Source of the DNA: Myxococcales bacterium
GTDB lineage: Bacteria > Myxococcota_C > UBA6777
NCBI GenBank assembly: GCA_020632975.1
Contig: JACKEL010000002.1
Span: 186,001 to 250,000, forward strand
Direction: 5' to 3'
Length of the DNA: 64,000 nucleotides
Positions 17,115 to 25,456 of this stretch are shown here, piece after piece (position 1 is the stretch's first letter; every line of letters begins with the position of its first letter). Under the pieces are notes generated by a model. That model had not been told where the DNA came from. It did not search any database and was given only the letters and a program-made list of their open reading frames with translations. A program made the translations under genes and the position numbers.

Positions 17115-18965
17115 TTGAGCGTGCGAACTTCCCCTTTTTCGATGCCTTCAAAAGCCAAAGACCCCTCTCCTCCTCCCCCACAAGGACCCCTTTGGGAACT
17201 TTGGGGCATTGGGATCTTGGGGGGCCTAGCCTGTGGCTTGTGGTCCATTCATTACGGATATCCCAAGGTTCCAGAGAGCATCGCCCAAAAGATGCTGCTT
17301 TGGCATAGCCTCAGTGCGGGACTTTTCCTCTTGTTCTTTGGGCACCTCCGCATCCACATGGCACAACGCGGCCCCGCAGCTTGGGGCGGCGAAGCTTCCT
17401 ATGTTGTCGCCATCCTATTATCGGGCTTTTTGGGACTTTGTGGTTGGGTAGGACTTGGGTTACCAGGACTGGGTTTGTGGGGGCTTGGTGGCCTACTCTC
17501 GGGCGCAATCTTCCTTTGGTTGGGGCCTGAGTTGGTCTTTTGGCGCGATGCTTCGAGGCATGCGGCGGTAGGACTGGCTGGGTTGTTTGGCTTGGTGCCC
17601 TTGGTCTTCCTTTGGTTGTGGTTGGAGCCTTGGCTAATCGACGCCTCTCCTTGGCTTTGTGTGTTAGCAGCCGCCGCCCTCTTTACGCTTTGGCCCTCTC
17701 CCGAGGAAGGCGAACGTCGTTCGCTCCTTGTTCCAGTGCTGCTTTTGGCCATCGCTCTAGGACCTTGGCAACTGGGTTTCCTCCGCACCACCAACTTGAT
17801 TGTTCATGCGCGGCAGATGACCCAAGGAGGCTGGACCCTCCCACACCAAGACCAGTTTGTGATGCAACAACTCGCCGCCCTAGAAAGCCCACCCCTCGAA
17901 GCCATCGAAGATCTCACACAACAACTGCTTCAAAAAGGCATCCATGCCCCCGAAGCTGTGCAGATCTTCATCAACGCTTGGAAAAAACAACCGCTCTCCC
18001 AACATAGTCTGCGCGCTGCTGCGATGGGCAAAGAACTCGCTCACTTGGCCGCAAGTGAAAGGCGCCATCTGGCGCAGGCTTTTGTCAAAGACAAGCTCCA
18101 TAACACCCTTCTCAACGACTTTTTAGAAGGACTGTACCCACACAGCCCAGACGAAGGCCGCGAGGCTTTGGCGGCTTTTCTGTTGGATATCTCCAAACTC
18201 GATCACACTTTTGCACAACGCCTCAAACGACGCCTGCGGCTGGCAACGATCTTTCACCGCACGTTCCGTCCTTTGGGCGCGCGTATGCTGCAAAAGCTCG
18301 GAACACAGGCCCCCCACGCGCTTGAACAAGTCACGCTCCTTGCAGCAACCTTGTTGCGTAGCGCTGATCCCAATGAGCGATATCTTGTCCTTGTGGCTTT
18401 GCGCGGTCAGTCCCCTGCCAATCTCTACACACTGCGGGAACTTTTACGCGCTCCGCTGTACAAGCTCGTGATGAAAGATAACACACCTTCCCGAACCACC
18501 GCGCTTTCCATCCTCTACAAGATCACGCTCTATAGTGCGCATCGCTCAGCAGGCAAGGCACTTGCGCCTTGGAGCGCTTTTTCTCACAGAGAAGTCCAAC
18601 AGATGATCTACGACGCAAACGCTGTGGTGCGCGAATATGCGCTGCGTTTGCTCAATCTCCTCAACCCCTCTGTCTCCCAAAAGATGAAGCACTTTCGCAC
18701 GCTTCTCAAAGAAGATCTCGATGCATCCGTGAGGATGACAGTCCTCAACGAAGCCGCCAAGATCAAAAGCGGAACACCACAGATCATCGGACTTTTTCTT
18801 GAAGCTTTGCGCGATCCAGATGCTTCGATTCGTTATATCGCGCTCTATAACCTCGGACAACGCGCCCCTTCCACCAAACCCATCCAAGATGCGTTGCGTC
18901 GTCTGCTCAAAGACCCCGACCCCGACACGCGCACACTCGCGCACAAACTCCTCAAACAACCCTAA
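17115..18965 (+). CDS. Membrane plus HEAT-repeat protein (paralogue 3 of 3)
   Basis: A 616-residue protein with the same layout: N-terminal membrane spans containing GWVGLGLPGLG, an ALGPWQLGFLRTTN block, and a long C-terminal helical-repeat region. Its last part is clearly HEAT-like (SVRMTVLNEAAK, DASIRYIALYNLG, DPDTRTLAHKLL). It has no TSRP tail. The start is taken at TTG 17115 because AAGGAG ends 7 nt before it; GTG 17121 and ATG 17142 are in frame but worse placed. A frame extending left into paralogue 2 is not real coding sequence. HEAT repeats usually bind other proteins, so a membrane-anchored scaffold is a reasonable guess. Confidence 0.8.
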   Translation: MSVRTSPFSMPSKAKDPSPPPPQGPLWELWGIGILGGLACGLWSIHYGYPKVPESIAQKMLLWHSLSAGLFLLFFGHLRIHMAQRGPAAWGGEASYVVAILLSGFLGLCGWVGLGLPGLGLWGLGGLLSGAIFLWLGPELVFWRDASRHAAVGLAGLFGLVPLVFLWLWLEPWLIDASPWLCVLAAAALFTLWPSPEEGERRSLLVPVLLLAIALGPWQLGFLRTTNLIVHARQMTQGGWTLPHQDQFVMQQLAALESPPLEAIEDLTQQLLQKGIHAPEAVQIFINAWKKQPLSQHSLRAAAMGKELAHLAASERRHLAQAFVKDKLHNTLLNDFLEGLYPHSPDEGREALAAFLLDISKLDHTFAQRLKRRLRLATIFHRTFRPLGARMLQKLGTQAPHALEQVTLLAATLLRSADPNERYLVLVALRGQSPANLYTLRELLRAPLYKLVMKDNTPSRTTALSILYKITLYSAHRSAGKALAPWSAFSHREVQQMIYDANAVVREYALRLLNLLNPSVSQKMKHFRTLLKEDLDASVRMTVLNEAAKIKSGTPQIIGLFLEALRDPDASIRYIALYNLGQRAPSTKPIQDALRRLLKDPDPDTRTLAHKLLKQP

Positions 18966-18977
18966 AAGACCGCAACC

Positions 18978-20036
18978 TCAAGGTTGAACGCAGCGAAGAA
19001 GAGACGTATCGCAGCGTTGATCTGTGGGACAGTCACTATCTTGGAGACAACCCAAACACACGCGACGTTGTCCCAAGGTGAGGCACTTGTCATAGCCTAC
19101 CGCGACGCACTGTGTGTCTGTTGTGCAAGTCCGCGCTTGGCACTCTCCCCCCAAACATCGGGGGAATCCAGCAGAACAGTCTGCATCTTTGTTGCACTGA
19201 ACACAGCGACTGTCTGTTGCACAAAAAGGCAAAGCGATAGAACAGTCTGAAGCATCCTTGCATCCGCACTTTCCATCGACACAACGCGGCTTTTGAGGAT
19301 CTGCCAAACAATCGTCAGCGCTTGTGCACTCGATACAAGCTCCATTTTCGCAGCGCTCGCCAGTTCCGCACTCTTCGTCTTTTTCGCAGGAAAACTTACA
19401 GGTAAATGTTTCTGTGTCGCACTTGGGCGTGGGGGCCGCGCAGTCTGCATTGACAAGACATTGCACACAAAAGAGTTTTCCGCTGTTGGTATCTTTGCGG
19501 CACTTTTGATCCGAAGGACACGAACAGCCCGCACAGATCCCACTCAAGCACTGTGGCGCGTTGGCGTTGCTACAATCGCGATCGTCACGGCATTGGGTGC
19601 ACTTGTTTTCGACGCAGTAGCTTTGATCTTGGTTGGTGCAATCCCCGTTGCTTCGGCACGCTAAGCACACACCTGTCTGACAAAAAGGCCGCGCGGTCCC
19701 GCAGTCGCTGTCCGCAACGCACTCAAAGTCGCTTTTGCATAGATTACAAACCAAACAAGTCTTGAAGGTCGGCCAACCATCAGCATTTTTTTGGGTGTCC
19801 CAACACTGCCCACAAAGCCGCGTGGTGTCGCGCTCGAGGGTGCAAGTACGGACGGTTTGCCACTTGTTGTTGTCATCATAAGCGTACGTGATCTTGCAGG
19901 TACCTTCGTACTCACAGCGATTATCGTCGGTTTGTTCGGAGGTATTTTCTTGGCATGCCCCCGCCAAGGCCGCGAATAACCACAAACAACAGAGGCCCAA
20001 AAGCCACCGCACGCTTCGTTCTTGTTTTGGTTTCAT
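18978..20036 (-). CDS. Cysteine-rich lipoprotein
   Basis: A 352-residue protein with about 55 Cys. The N-terminus is a lipoprotein signal (basic MKPKQERSVRW, hydrophobic core, lipobox LAGAC at residue 28). The rest is a string of C-x(4-5)-DC-x-x-x-x-P-x-C-x-x-G-x-C-x-x-C units, a pattern frequent in secreted proteins of Myxococcota-type bacteria and likely to form many small disulfide-linked modules. An in-frame ATG at 20072 would add 12 residues; the shorter start gives a better signal peptide. It ends 12 nt from paralogue 3, converging with it. Role unknown; outer-membrane anchoring is inferred. Confidence 0.8.
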   Translation of the reverse strand: MKPKQERSVRWLLGLCCLWLFAALAGACQENTSEQTDDNRCEYEGTCKITYAYDDNNKWQTVRTCTLERDTTRLCGQCWDTQKNADGWPTFKTCLVCNLCKSDFECVADSDCGTARPFCQTGVCLACRSNGDCTNQDQSYCVENKCTQCRDDRDCSNANAPQCLSGICAGCSCPSDQKCRKDTNSGKLFCVQCLVNADCAAPTPKCDTETFTCKFSCEKDEECGTGERCENGACIECTSADDCLADPQKPRCVDGKCGCKDASDCSIALPFCATDSRCVQCNKDADCSAGFPRCLGGECQARTCTTDTQCVAVGYDKCLTLGQRRVCLGCLQDSDCPTDQRCDTSLLRCVQP

Positions 20037-20105
20037 CGAAGGAGCTCTCTCAATCTCAAACAAAGTTCGCATCCCCCCACAGGATAGGACCTTTTCAGCC
20101 CATCC

Positions 20106-20516
20106 TTACAGGATCTCGCGCCCTGTCATCGCTTTTAGGTAAGGTGTATTGACAGCAACAAGCTGATGGGGTTCAGCGTAGAGTTCTTCAACGTATTCGC
20201 TGTCCCATAGGGCTTTTTCGATTTCTTTGTTGAGGAAATCAAATGCCGCGTCATACACGGGAAAAGACTTGGTGTTGGCGACGGCTTCAACAGCACGTTT
20301 GAGCGTCACTTCGCCATCGATATTTTTTTGAAAAAGAAGTCGCTCAGCTTCGTTTTCAACATCGCGAAAACGATCGATGTAATCTTCGATTACAGTTTCG
20401 ACTTCGCGACAGACTTTACCAGTTCCACCAGCAGCAATATCCACAAGTTCGTCGTTCATCCAGCGTTCAACCATCAACTGGACTTGCGTGGTAACACGAC
20501 GGTGATCAAAACGCAT
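20106..20516 (-). CDS. Small acidic helical protein, DUF507-like
   Basis: A 136-residue, largely helical protein starting MRFDHRRVTTQ. The segment DELVDIAAGGTGKVCREVETVIEDYIDR resembles the DUF507 family (short helical proteins found in Deltaproteobacteria and Aquificota), but the match is by eye and the C-terminal part diverges. GGAGG lies 9 nt before the ATG at 20516; an earlier ATG at 20525 overlaps that ribosome site. No function is known for the family. Confidence 0.55.
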   Translation of the reverse strand: MRFDHRRVTTQVQLMVERWMNDELVDIAAGGTGKVCREVETVIEDYIDRFRDVENEAERLLFQKNIDGEVTLKRAVEAVANTKSFPVYDAAFDFLNKEIEKALWDSEYVEELYAEPHQLVAVNTPYLKAMTGREIL

Positions 20517-20786
20517 AATCGCCATCCTCCGCAAAAAGGGTTGAAGACGCCGGGGTCGCGGGTGTTGCGAAGGAAAGGGACCAACCCCTCAACACTTCAA
20601 CAAAGACATCCAAGACTTGCAAAAACAGCCAGTGACTTGGACACGCTCGACGACGGCGATGGCTCAACATAGCCAAAAGCCTTTGTCACGTCCAGTCCCT
20701 TGCAAAGAATGTTAAAAAGAGGAGATCTTGCCCATCAATAGGGAAAATTCGCGAAGAGAAAGCAACAGGGAGGTCTCACATCCCAC

Positions 20787-22379
20787 TCAAACGACGGGAT
20801 CTTCATTGGGATCAAAAAAGATACGCTCTTGGTGTTCTTGTTCTTCGCGTCCCTCTTCGTGGTAAGAACCACCTCCTTCGGGAAGCTCGATACGTCGGCT
20901 GGGTCGGTCAAACAAATCGATCAACAAAGCCTCTGCATCATCATCGCCACCTTTTGCCAAATTGGTCGCGATCATCGCAGCCAAAAGTTGCAGCATCTCC
21001 GCAGACATACAAGAAGAAGCCCCTTTTTTGATCAACATATCTTTGATCTTGTTCATCAACTTACGTTGACCAGGCTTTTTCAGGATCTTGGTGAGCAGAG
21101 ACATCAACTGGCCAGAAGGGATAATCCCCTGTTGTGCAAGGCTTGCGATGCGATTGGCGACCCCAGAAACATCGTGAAGCATCACCGTGTGAAGATTCTG
21201 CAAAGCCGTGGCTTCTTGTGCGGTGGCCCACTTTATCACGAGTTGCTTGAGCTGTTGGCGCGGAGAGTCGGGGGTATTGTCGGTTTTTCCAGACTGTGTG
21301 GTGGCACTCATCAAAAGATCTTTGACAGAGCCAGACTGTGGTTTTTCTGCGGTCTGCGCGGAGGATGCGGTCGTTGTGGCCGCAGCACCTCCCAACGAAG
21401 CCCCCAATGTCGTTGCGGCTTTTCCGTCGGTCGCTTGGGTAGTTCCTGCGCTTTGTGCGCCATTCATTCCTTGGGCAGTGGTTTGGGCTTGTGCTTTGCT
21501 GGAAGTCGCGGCACCTTGGGCAGAAGCACCGCCTTGCATGGTGGTTCCACCTTGGGCAGCGGCTTTCCCATCAGCGCCTTGTGAAGTGGCTGTTTGGGCA
21601 GGCGTTTGCGCGAGCGCTTTTCCGCCCGTGGTTGCAGCACTTTGGGCAGTCTCGCCTTTTCCACCTGCGACTTGGGCTTCTCCGCCCACACCTGCACCTT
21701 GTGCGAGACCTTTGCCCCCTGTGGCAGTCGCGTCACCTGCGGCTTTCCCTGCCGTACCGCCCGCTTGGGCTTGTTGGCTTTGTGTGGTCGCGCCACCTTT
21801 GACGCTACCTTGGGTGGCCTCGCCTTTTCCTGCGCCTTGGTTTGCAACCGTCAGCGTCCCACGCTGGATCTGCCGAGCTTGTGAGCCATTTTTAGCCGAA
21901 AGCATCGCACTTTTTCCAGGGGTATCCCCTGTAGCAGCTTTGCCTTTTCCCCCAAGAAACTTTCCGCCCTTGAGAGCAGCGTCACCTTTGGATTCGCCCT
22001 TGCCAAGGGATTTTCCGTCGAGTCCAGCCTTGCCCTTCTCCATGGCTTTTTCAGCCAAGAGCAGTCCCAAGCCTGCTTTGCTCAGTCCTGCTCCCTGCGA
22101 TGTGGCATCTTTCCCAAGCAAACTCTCCAAAGATGGAGCATCTGCCCCCAACAAAGCAGTCGCTTGGTGCGTCTCAAAGCTGCCTTTTTGTGGCGCGGTG
22201 GCTTGACCGGGCGCGGTAGATTGGCCGGGCGCGGTGCCTTTGGAGGTCCCTTCTGCTTGCGCTTGTGGGGCGGCTTTGGTGACTTCTCCCCCTTGGGCGG
22301 GTCCTTTGCCGCCTTCTGTTGGAGAAGTTGTGCCCCCTTGAAGCATCGGGGTTGTGGGTGGTGAGCTGATGCGTGACAT
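20787..22379 (-). CDS. Gly/Ala/Gln/Thr-rich low-complexity protein with helical C-terminus
   Basis: A 530-residue protein. About residues 10-340 are nearly pure low complexity (repeated GGKGxAQG, TAQGxNGAQ, QAQAGGTAGKAAG) with only a few hydrophobic residues, so it should be disordered. About residues 350-490 are a compact Leu/Met-rich helical domain (MSLLTKILKKPGQRKLMNK, EMLQLLAAMIATNLAKGGDDD). The end is acidic (EEGREEQEHQERI). There is no signal peptide. AAGGAT precedes the ATG at 22379. The design, a long flexible arm and a small helical head, recalls molecular rulers and adhesin stalks, but there is no family evidence and no secretion genes nearby. Confidence 0.8.
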   Translation of the reverse strand: MSRISSPPTTPMLQGGTTSPTEGGKGPAQGGEVTKAAPQAQAEGTSKGTAPGQSTAPGQATAPQKGSFETHQATALLGADAPSLESLLGKDATSQGAGLSKAGLGLLLAEKAMEKGKAGLDGKSLGKGESKGDAALKGGKFLGGKGKAATGDTPGKSAMLSAKNGSQARQIQRGTLTVANQGAGKGEATQGSVKGGATTQSQQAQAGGTAGKAAGDATATGGKGLAQGAGVGGEAQVAGGKGETAQSAATTGGKALAQTPAQTATSQGADGKAAAQGGTTMQGGASAQGAATSSKAQAQTTAQGMNGAQSAGTTQATDGKAATTLGASLGGAAATTTASSAQTAEKPQSGSVKDLLMSATTQSGKTDNTPDSPRQQLKQLVIKWATAQEATALQNLHTVMLHDVSGVANRIASLAQQGIIPSGQLMSLLTKILKKPGQRKLMNKIKDMLIKKGASSCMSAEMLQLLAAMIATNLAKGGDDDAEALLIDLFDRPSRRIELPEGGGSYHEEGREEQEHQERIFFDPNEDPVV

Positions 22380-22603
22380 CTCTCTATCCTTGTAAAAGCA
22401 GATGCGTGATAGCAAAGTCGGCAAGATCGAGAAAACTTCCTTGTAGATTAACCGCTTTCCTTTTCAGAAAGCAACTTGCCCTCTCTCCATCCTCGCACAA
22501 TCAGCCCGCAAAGTTGCGCCCAAACTCGAACGCTTCCCCGCCTTGCTTACTGCCGTTCTGCCTTTTCAAGAGTATGTTCGATGCCTTACCCCCCCAAGGG
22601 CTC

Positions 22604-23245
22604 TTACTTGATGACAGGGTAGCAGGCGTACTTCACACAAGAGAGGCCTTTGTACGAGTACGACACCTTCTTCAAACCCCATCCTGGGGAGCACTTGCGC
22701 GGAAAGGACAAAGGACAACCCGACATACAAACGTACTTTTTGCACATCTTTTTGTAAGTCTGCCCAGCGAACTGGTACGTCACAAAAGCTGGCAAGAGCT
22801 TGGGGAGCTTTCCTTTCGGACAGACGGGGAGTTTGGGGATAGGACAAGAAACAAACTGGCAACCATACCGCGTACAGATCCTGCCGATGTTCTGGTTGTA
22901 TTGGGTGTATTTGGTCGCTTTGAATCCAGGTTTGCACTTGGGGATGAAGGCAAGCGGACATGGAGGCGCTTTGCAGACATTTTGAGAGCAGGAACCCTTC
23001 TTCACGATCTGATACTTCCAACCTTTTTGCACCAAACACATCGGATTTGCGACCTTGGGACAAGACGTAGGCTGACAGATGTACTTCCTACAAGCATGAT
23101 TGCCCTCTTGGTAGCGGATGGTGTCTCTCCTTTGTCCTGGTGGGCACTTAAAAGCAAACAAAGGCGGACACGCCATCGCCTCTGAAGCCAAAAGAAAGAA
23201 GCCTAGCCCAAAGAAGGCACCGACAAGAAACAAGCTCTTTCGCAT
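22604..23245 (-). CDS. Exported protein with five Cys-rich repeats
   Basis: A 213-residue protein with a signal peptide (MRKSLFLVGAFFGLGFFLLA, cut at AMA before Cys26). The mature part is five tandem units of 34-43 residues, each beginning CP, with a second Cys about 6 residues on, and ending C-x-x-x/Y-x-C (examples: ACRKYIC, SCSQNVC, ICTRYGC, MCKKYVC, SCVKYAC). That gives 20 Cys, four per unit. The units are basic and aromatic (K, Y). The -3 residue is not Leu, so lipidation is unlikely. No known domain recognised. GGAGAAA precedes the start. Confidence 0.8.
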   Translation of the reverse strand: MRKSLFLVGAFFGLGFFLLASEAMACPPLFAFKCPPGQRRDTIRYQEGNHACRKYICQPTSCPKVANPMCLVQKGWKYQIVKKGSCSQNVCKAPPCPLAFIPKCKPGFKATKYTQYNQNIGRICTRYGCQFVSCPIPKLPVCPKGKLPKLLPAFVTYQFAGQTYKKMCKKYVCMSGCPLSFPRKCSPGWGLKKVSYSYKGLSCVKYACYPVIK

Positions 23246-23525
23246 CTCATTTTCTCCTTGTTTTACAAAGACATCAATCGATCAAGCGATCTCTTTAGAT
23301 AAATTCTTACAAAGAAACCGCTCGAAAAACGCTTCGCTGGATGTGCATGCTTTGTTGGTTTGTTTTCACCAAAGGAAGAAAAGAAGAGAGTGTTCGGAAG
23401 ATTTTACAAGATGGTCTTTTTGCTCGGTCCCAAGGGAAAGATCGCCATCCTTCCTTGACCGCCCTCCCTCGTCGCGCTAGCTTTCCCGCGTTCCCCCCAC
23501 GCTTTATTTCGGATGGAAAGTCGTC

Positions 23526-24203
23526 ATGTTTGATTTTATCCCTCGTTCTTTTGTCTCGTCTCTTCGATGCTTCGTAAGCGCCCTTGCCATGGTCTTTTTT
23601 GCAGCGCTACCCAGCGCCCAAGCAACCCCCACGCCACCTGCCAAAACACCGTCGCCCGCCAACAAAGAAACATCCGCAGGCACATTATCCCCGTCCATGC
23701 AGCTTTTGTGGCGCCTTCATAACGAGCAGCTTCGTCTTGTCGAAAGCAACGTCATCTACCGCGGCAAGAAAAAGCTGGAGTTGACCTTCCTTGGGGGCGG
23801 TTACGAGCAAGTCTTCCAAGGCTCTCCCAAAGCCCTCAAACTTGCGTCAGGCTTTCACAGTTTGCAGATCGGCGGATTTGTGCTGAGTTCAGTGGGACTT
23901 GGAGCCACGCTTGCAGGAACGCTTATCGTGATCCTTCTCCCACAGGCAGTGATCCAACCCCAAGCAGGCGGGGTTTTGGGGCCCGAACTTTTTTGGGGGC
24001 TGTTGCTTGGTGGTACAGCGTTGAGTTTGATAGGTTCGGTGTTGGCGCAAAGTTCTTATGGGATGTTGTATCGCGCTGTGGATATCTACAACCAAGAGAT
24101 CTTCGAAAAAGCCTTTCGAGACGTGAATGGAGGACAGCTCCCCCAAGCACGAAAAGCCCCGCCACGACGAGGAAAAAGCGTCCTCTACGCAGCAACCCAC
24201 TAG
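23526..24203 (+). CDS. Exported/membrane protein of unknown function
   Basis: A 225-residue protein with a signal peptide (core VSALAMVFFAALPSAQA), a Thr/Pro/Lys linker, a short soluble part and two later hydrophobic spans (GGFVLSSVGLGATLAGTLIV and LFWGLLLGGTALSLIGSVLA). The C-terminus (RKAPPRRGKS) is basic. The start at 23526 has GGAAAG upstream. It converges with metF, 125 nt apart. Family not recognised. Confidence 0.7.
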   Translation: MFDFIPRSFVSSLRCFVSALAMVFFAALPSAQATPTPPAKTPSPANKETSAGTLSPSMQLLWRLHNEQLRLVESNVIYRGKKKLELTFLGGGYEQVFQGSPKALKLASGFHSLQIGGFVLSSVGLGATLAGTLIVILLPQAVIQPQAGGVLGPELFWGLLLGGTALSLIGSVLAQSSYGMLYRAVDIYNQEIFEKAFRDVNGGQLPQARKAPPRRGKSVLYAATH

Positions 24204-24328
24204 TCTCCCCAAACCAAGGCCCCGCAAGAGCCAAGACCCTGATATCCCAAGCCCATCCTCAAAGAGAACGAACCAGCTCGAACAAGCGCCAAGGCTAACA
24301 GCCTTAGAGTTTGGCTGTTCAGCTCGGA

Positions 24329-25285
24329 TTAAAGGTGCTTTTGAAGCATCTCCATCAAGCGCACAAAGGGACGAGTGCGTTGCATGATGTAGAAGTGAAG
24401 GATGGGTGCGCCTTTTTCGAGGAGATCGACAGCCTGACGATAGGACCACTCGATACCCACTTGCGCGATCTCAGCGGGTGTTTCCGCAGCCATCACGCTT
24501 TGCGTCAACTCGTAGGGGATATCGATATGGAACGAACGTGGGATCGAGGTGAGCTGTTGTTTGGAGGTGAGGATCTTGAGACCTGGGATCAAGGGGATGG
24601 TGATGCCCATCTTGCGCGCTCGATCGCAAAAGTCGAAATACTTTTGGTTGTCGTAAAACATCTGCGTGACAGCGTACTGTGCGCCAGCATCTTGTTTTTT
24701 CTTCAAGATCTCAAGATCAAACATCAAGTTGGGGGATTCAAAGTGCTTTTCAGGGTACGCAGAGACACCCACGCAAAAGTCCGTCTTTGCGGCATCCATC
24801 AACTGTTCTTGGTAGGTGCCTTTGTTCATATTGACGACTTGTTGGACAAGCTCAGAAGCGAACGCATTGCTTGTACGGCCAGGCGCGATCTCGCGCTTTG
24901 GCTTTCCATCTCCGCGGATCGCAAGCACATTCTCGATCCCCAGATAATTCAGTTCGATCAACGCGTCTTCCGTTTCTTCACGCGTAAAGCCCGCGCACAA
25001 GATGTGTGGGACAGGCTCGATATTGTATTTGTACTTGATCACCGCGCACAGACCGAAAGTTCCAGGGCTTTTGCGGCGCGTGCGTTTGTGGAACGTTCCA
25101 TCTGCTCGTTCTTCCCACACGACATCGGCAGCGTGGCTGGTGACGTTGATAAAGGGCGGATTGAAGGGACGAATCGACTCGATCGCTTCGTGAAACTCTT
25201 TGATGCTTCCACCGCGTTTGGGGGGGATGATCTCGACGCTCACTTGAGGATTTGTGGCCGATTGCAGATGTTCGATAACTTTCAT
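24329..25285 (-). CDS. metF: Methylenetetrahydrofolate reductase
   Basis: A 318-residue flavoprotein of the MTHFR family. It starts with VSVEIIPPKRGGS, where the Glu is the catalytic acid found in the E-x-x-PP motif, has the PHILCAG and VLAIRGDGK segments, YPEKH, and VTQMFYDN, the last being a standard MTHFR block. It reduces 5,10-methylene-THF to 5-methyl-THF, feeding methionine synthesis in the cytoplasm. Length is close to typical bacterial MetF (about 300). AGGTG precedes the ATG. No methionine synthase or SAM riboswitch is visible next to it. Confidence 0.93.
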   Translation of the reverse strand: MKVIEHLQSATNPQVSVEIIPPKRGGSIKEFHEAIESIRPFNPPFINVTSHAADVVWEERADGTFHKRTRRKSPGTFGLCAVIKYKYNIEPVPHILCAGFTREETEDALIELNYLGIENVLAIRGDGKPKREIAPGRTSNAFASELVQQVVNMNKGTYQEQLMDAAKTDFCVGVSAYPEKHFESPNLMFDLEILKKKQDAGAQYAVTQMFYDNQKYFDFCDRARKMGITIPLIPGLKILTSKQQLTSIPRSFHIDIPYELTQSVMAAETPAEIAQVGIEWSYRQAVDLLEKGAPILHFYIMQRTRPFVRLMEMLQKHL

Positions 25286-25456
25286 TTATCACACCTTTAT
25301 AAGAGACTCGACAGAAAAAAATGTCGGTTAACACACCAGAAACAAAAGATCTTTTCAGAAAACGAAACAACAATCAGCTCGTTTGCTTGATCTTGTATGG
25401 CTGCCACCATATACTTCTGCGCGAATTTTTCAAGAAGAGAAGAAAGGATGCACAGG

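Noticed and set aside
21208..22206. Open frame of 332 codons on the plus strand opposite the Gly/Ala-rich protein
   Set aside because: It is Ala/Pro/Cys-rich only because it is antisense to a low-complexity gene; no ribosome site and no recognisable protein.
24291..24319. Intrinsic terminator between the gene at 23526 and metF
   Set aside because: AAGGCT-aac-AGCCTT and AACAGCC/GGCTGTT are overlapping short hairpins with no T run; too weak to call.
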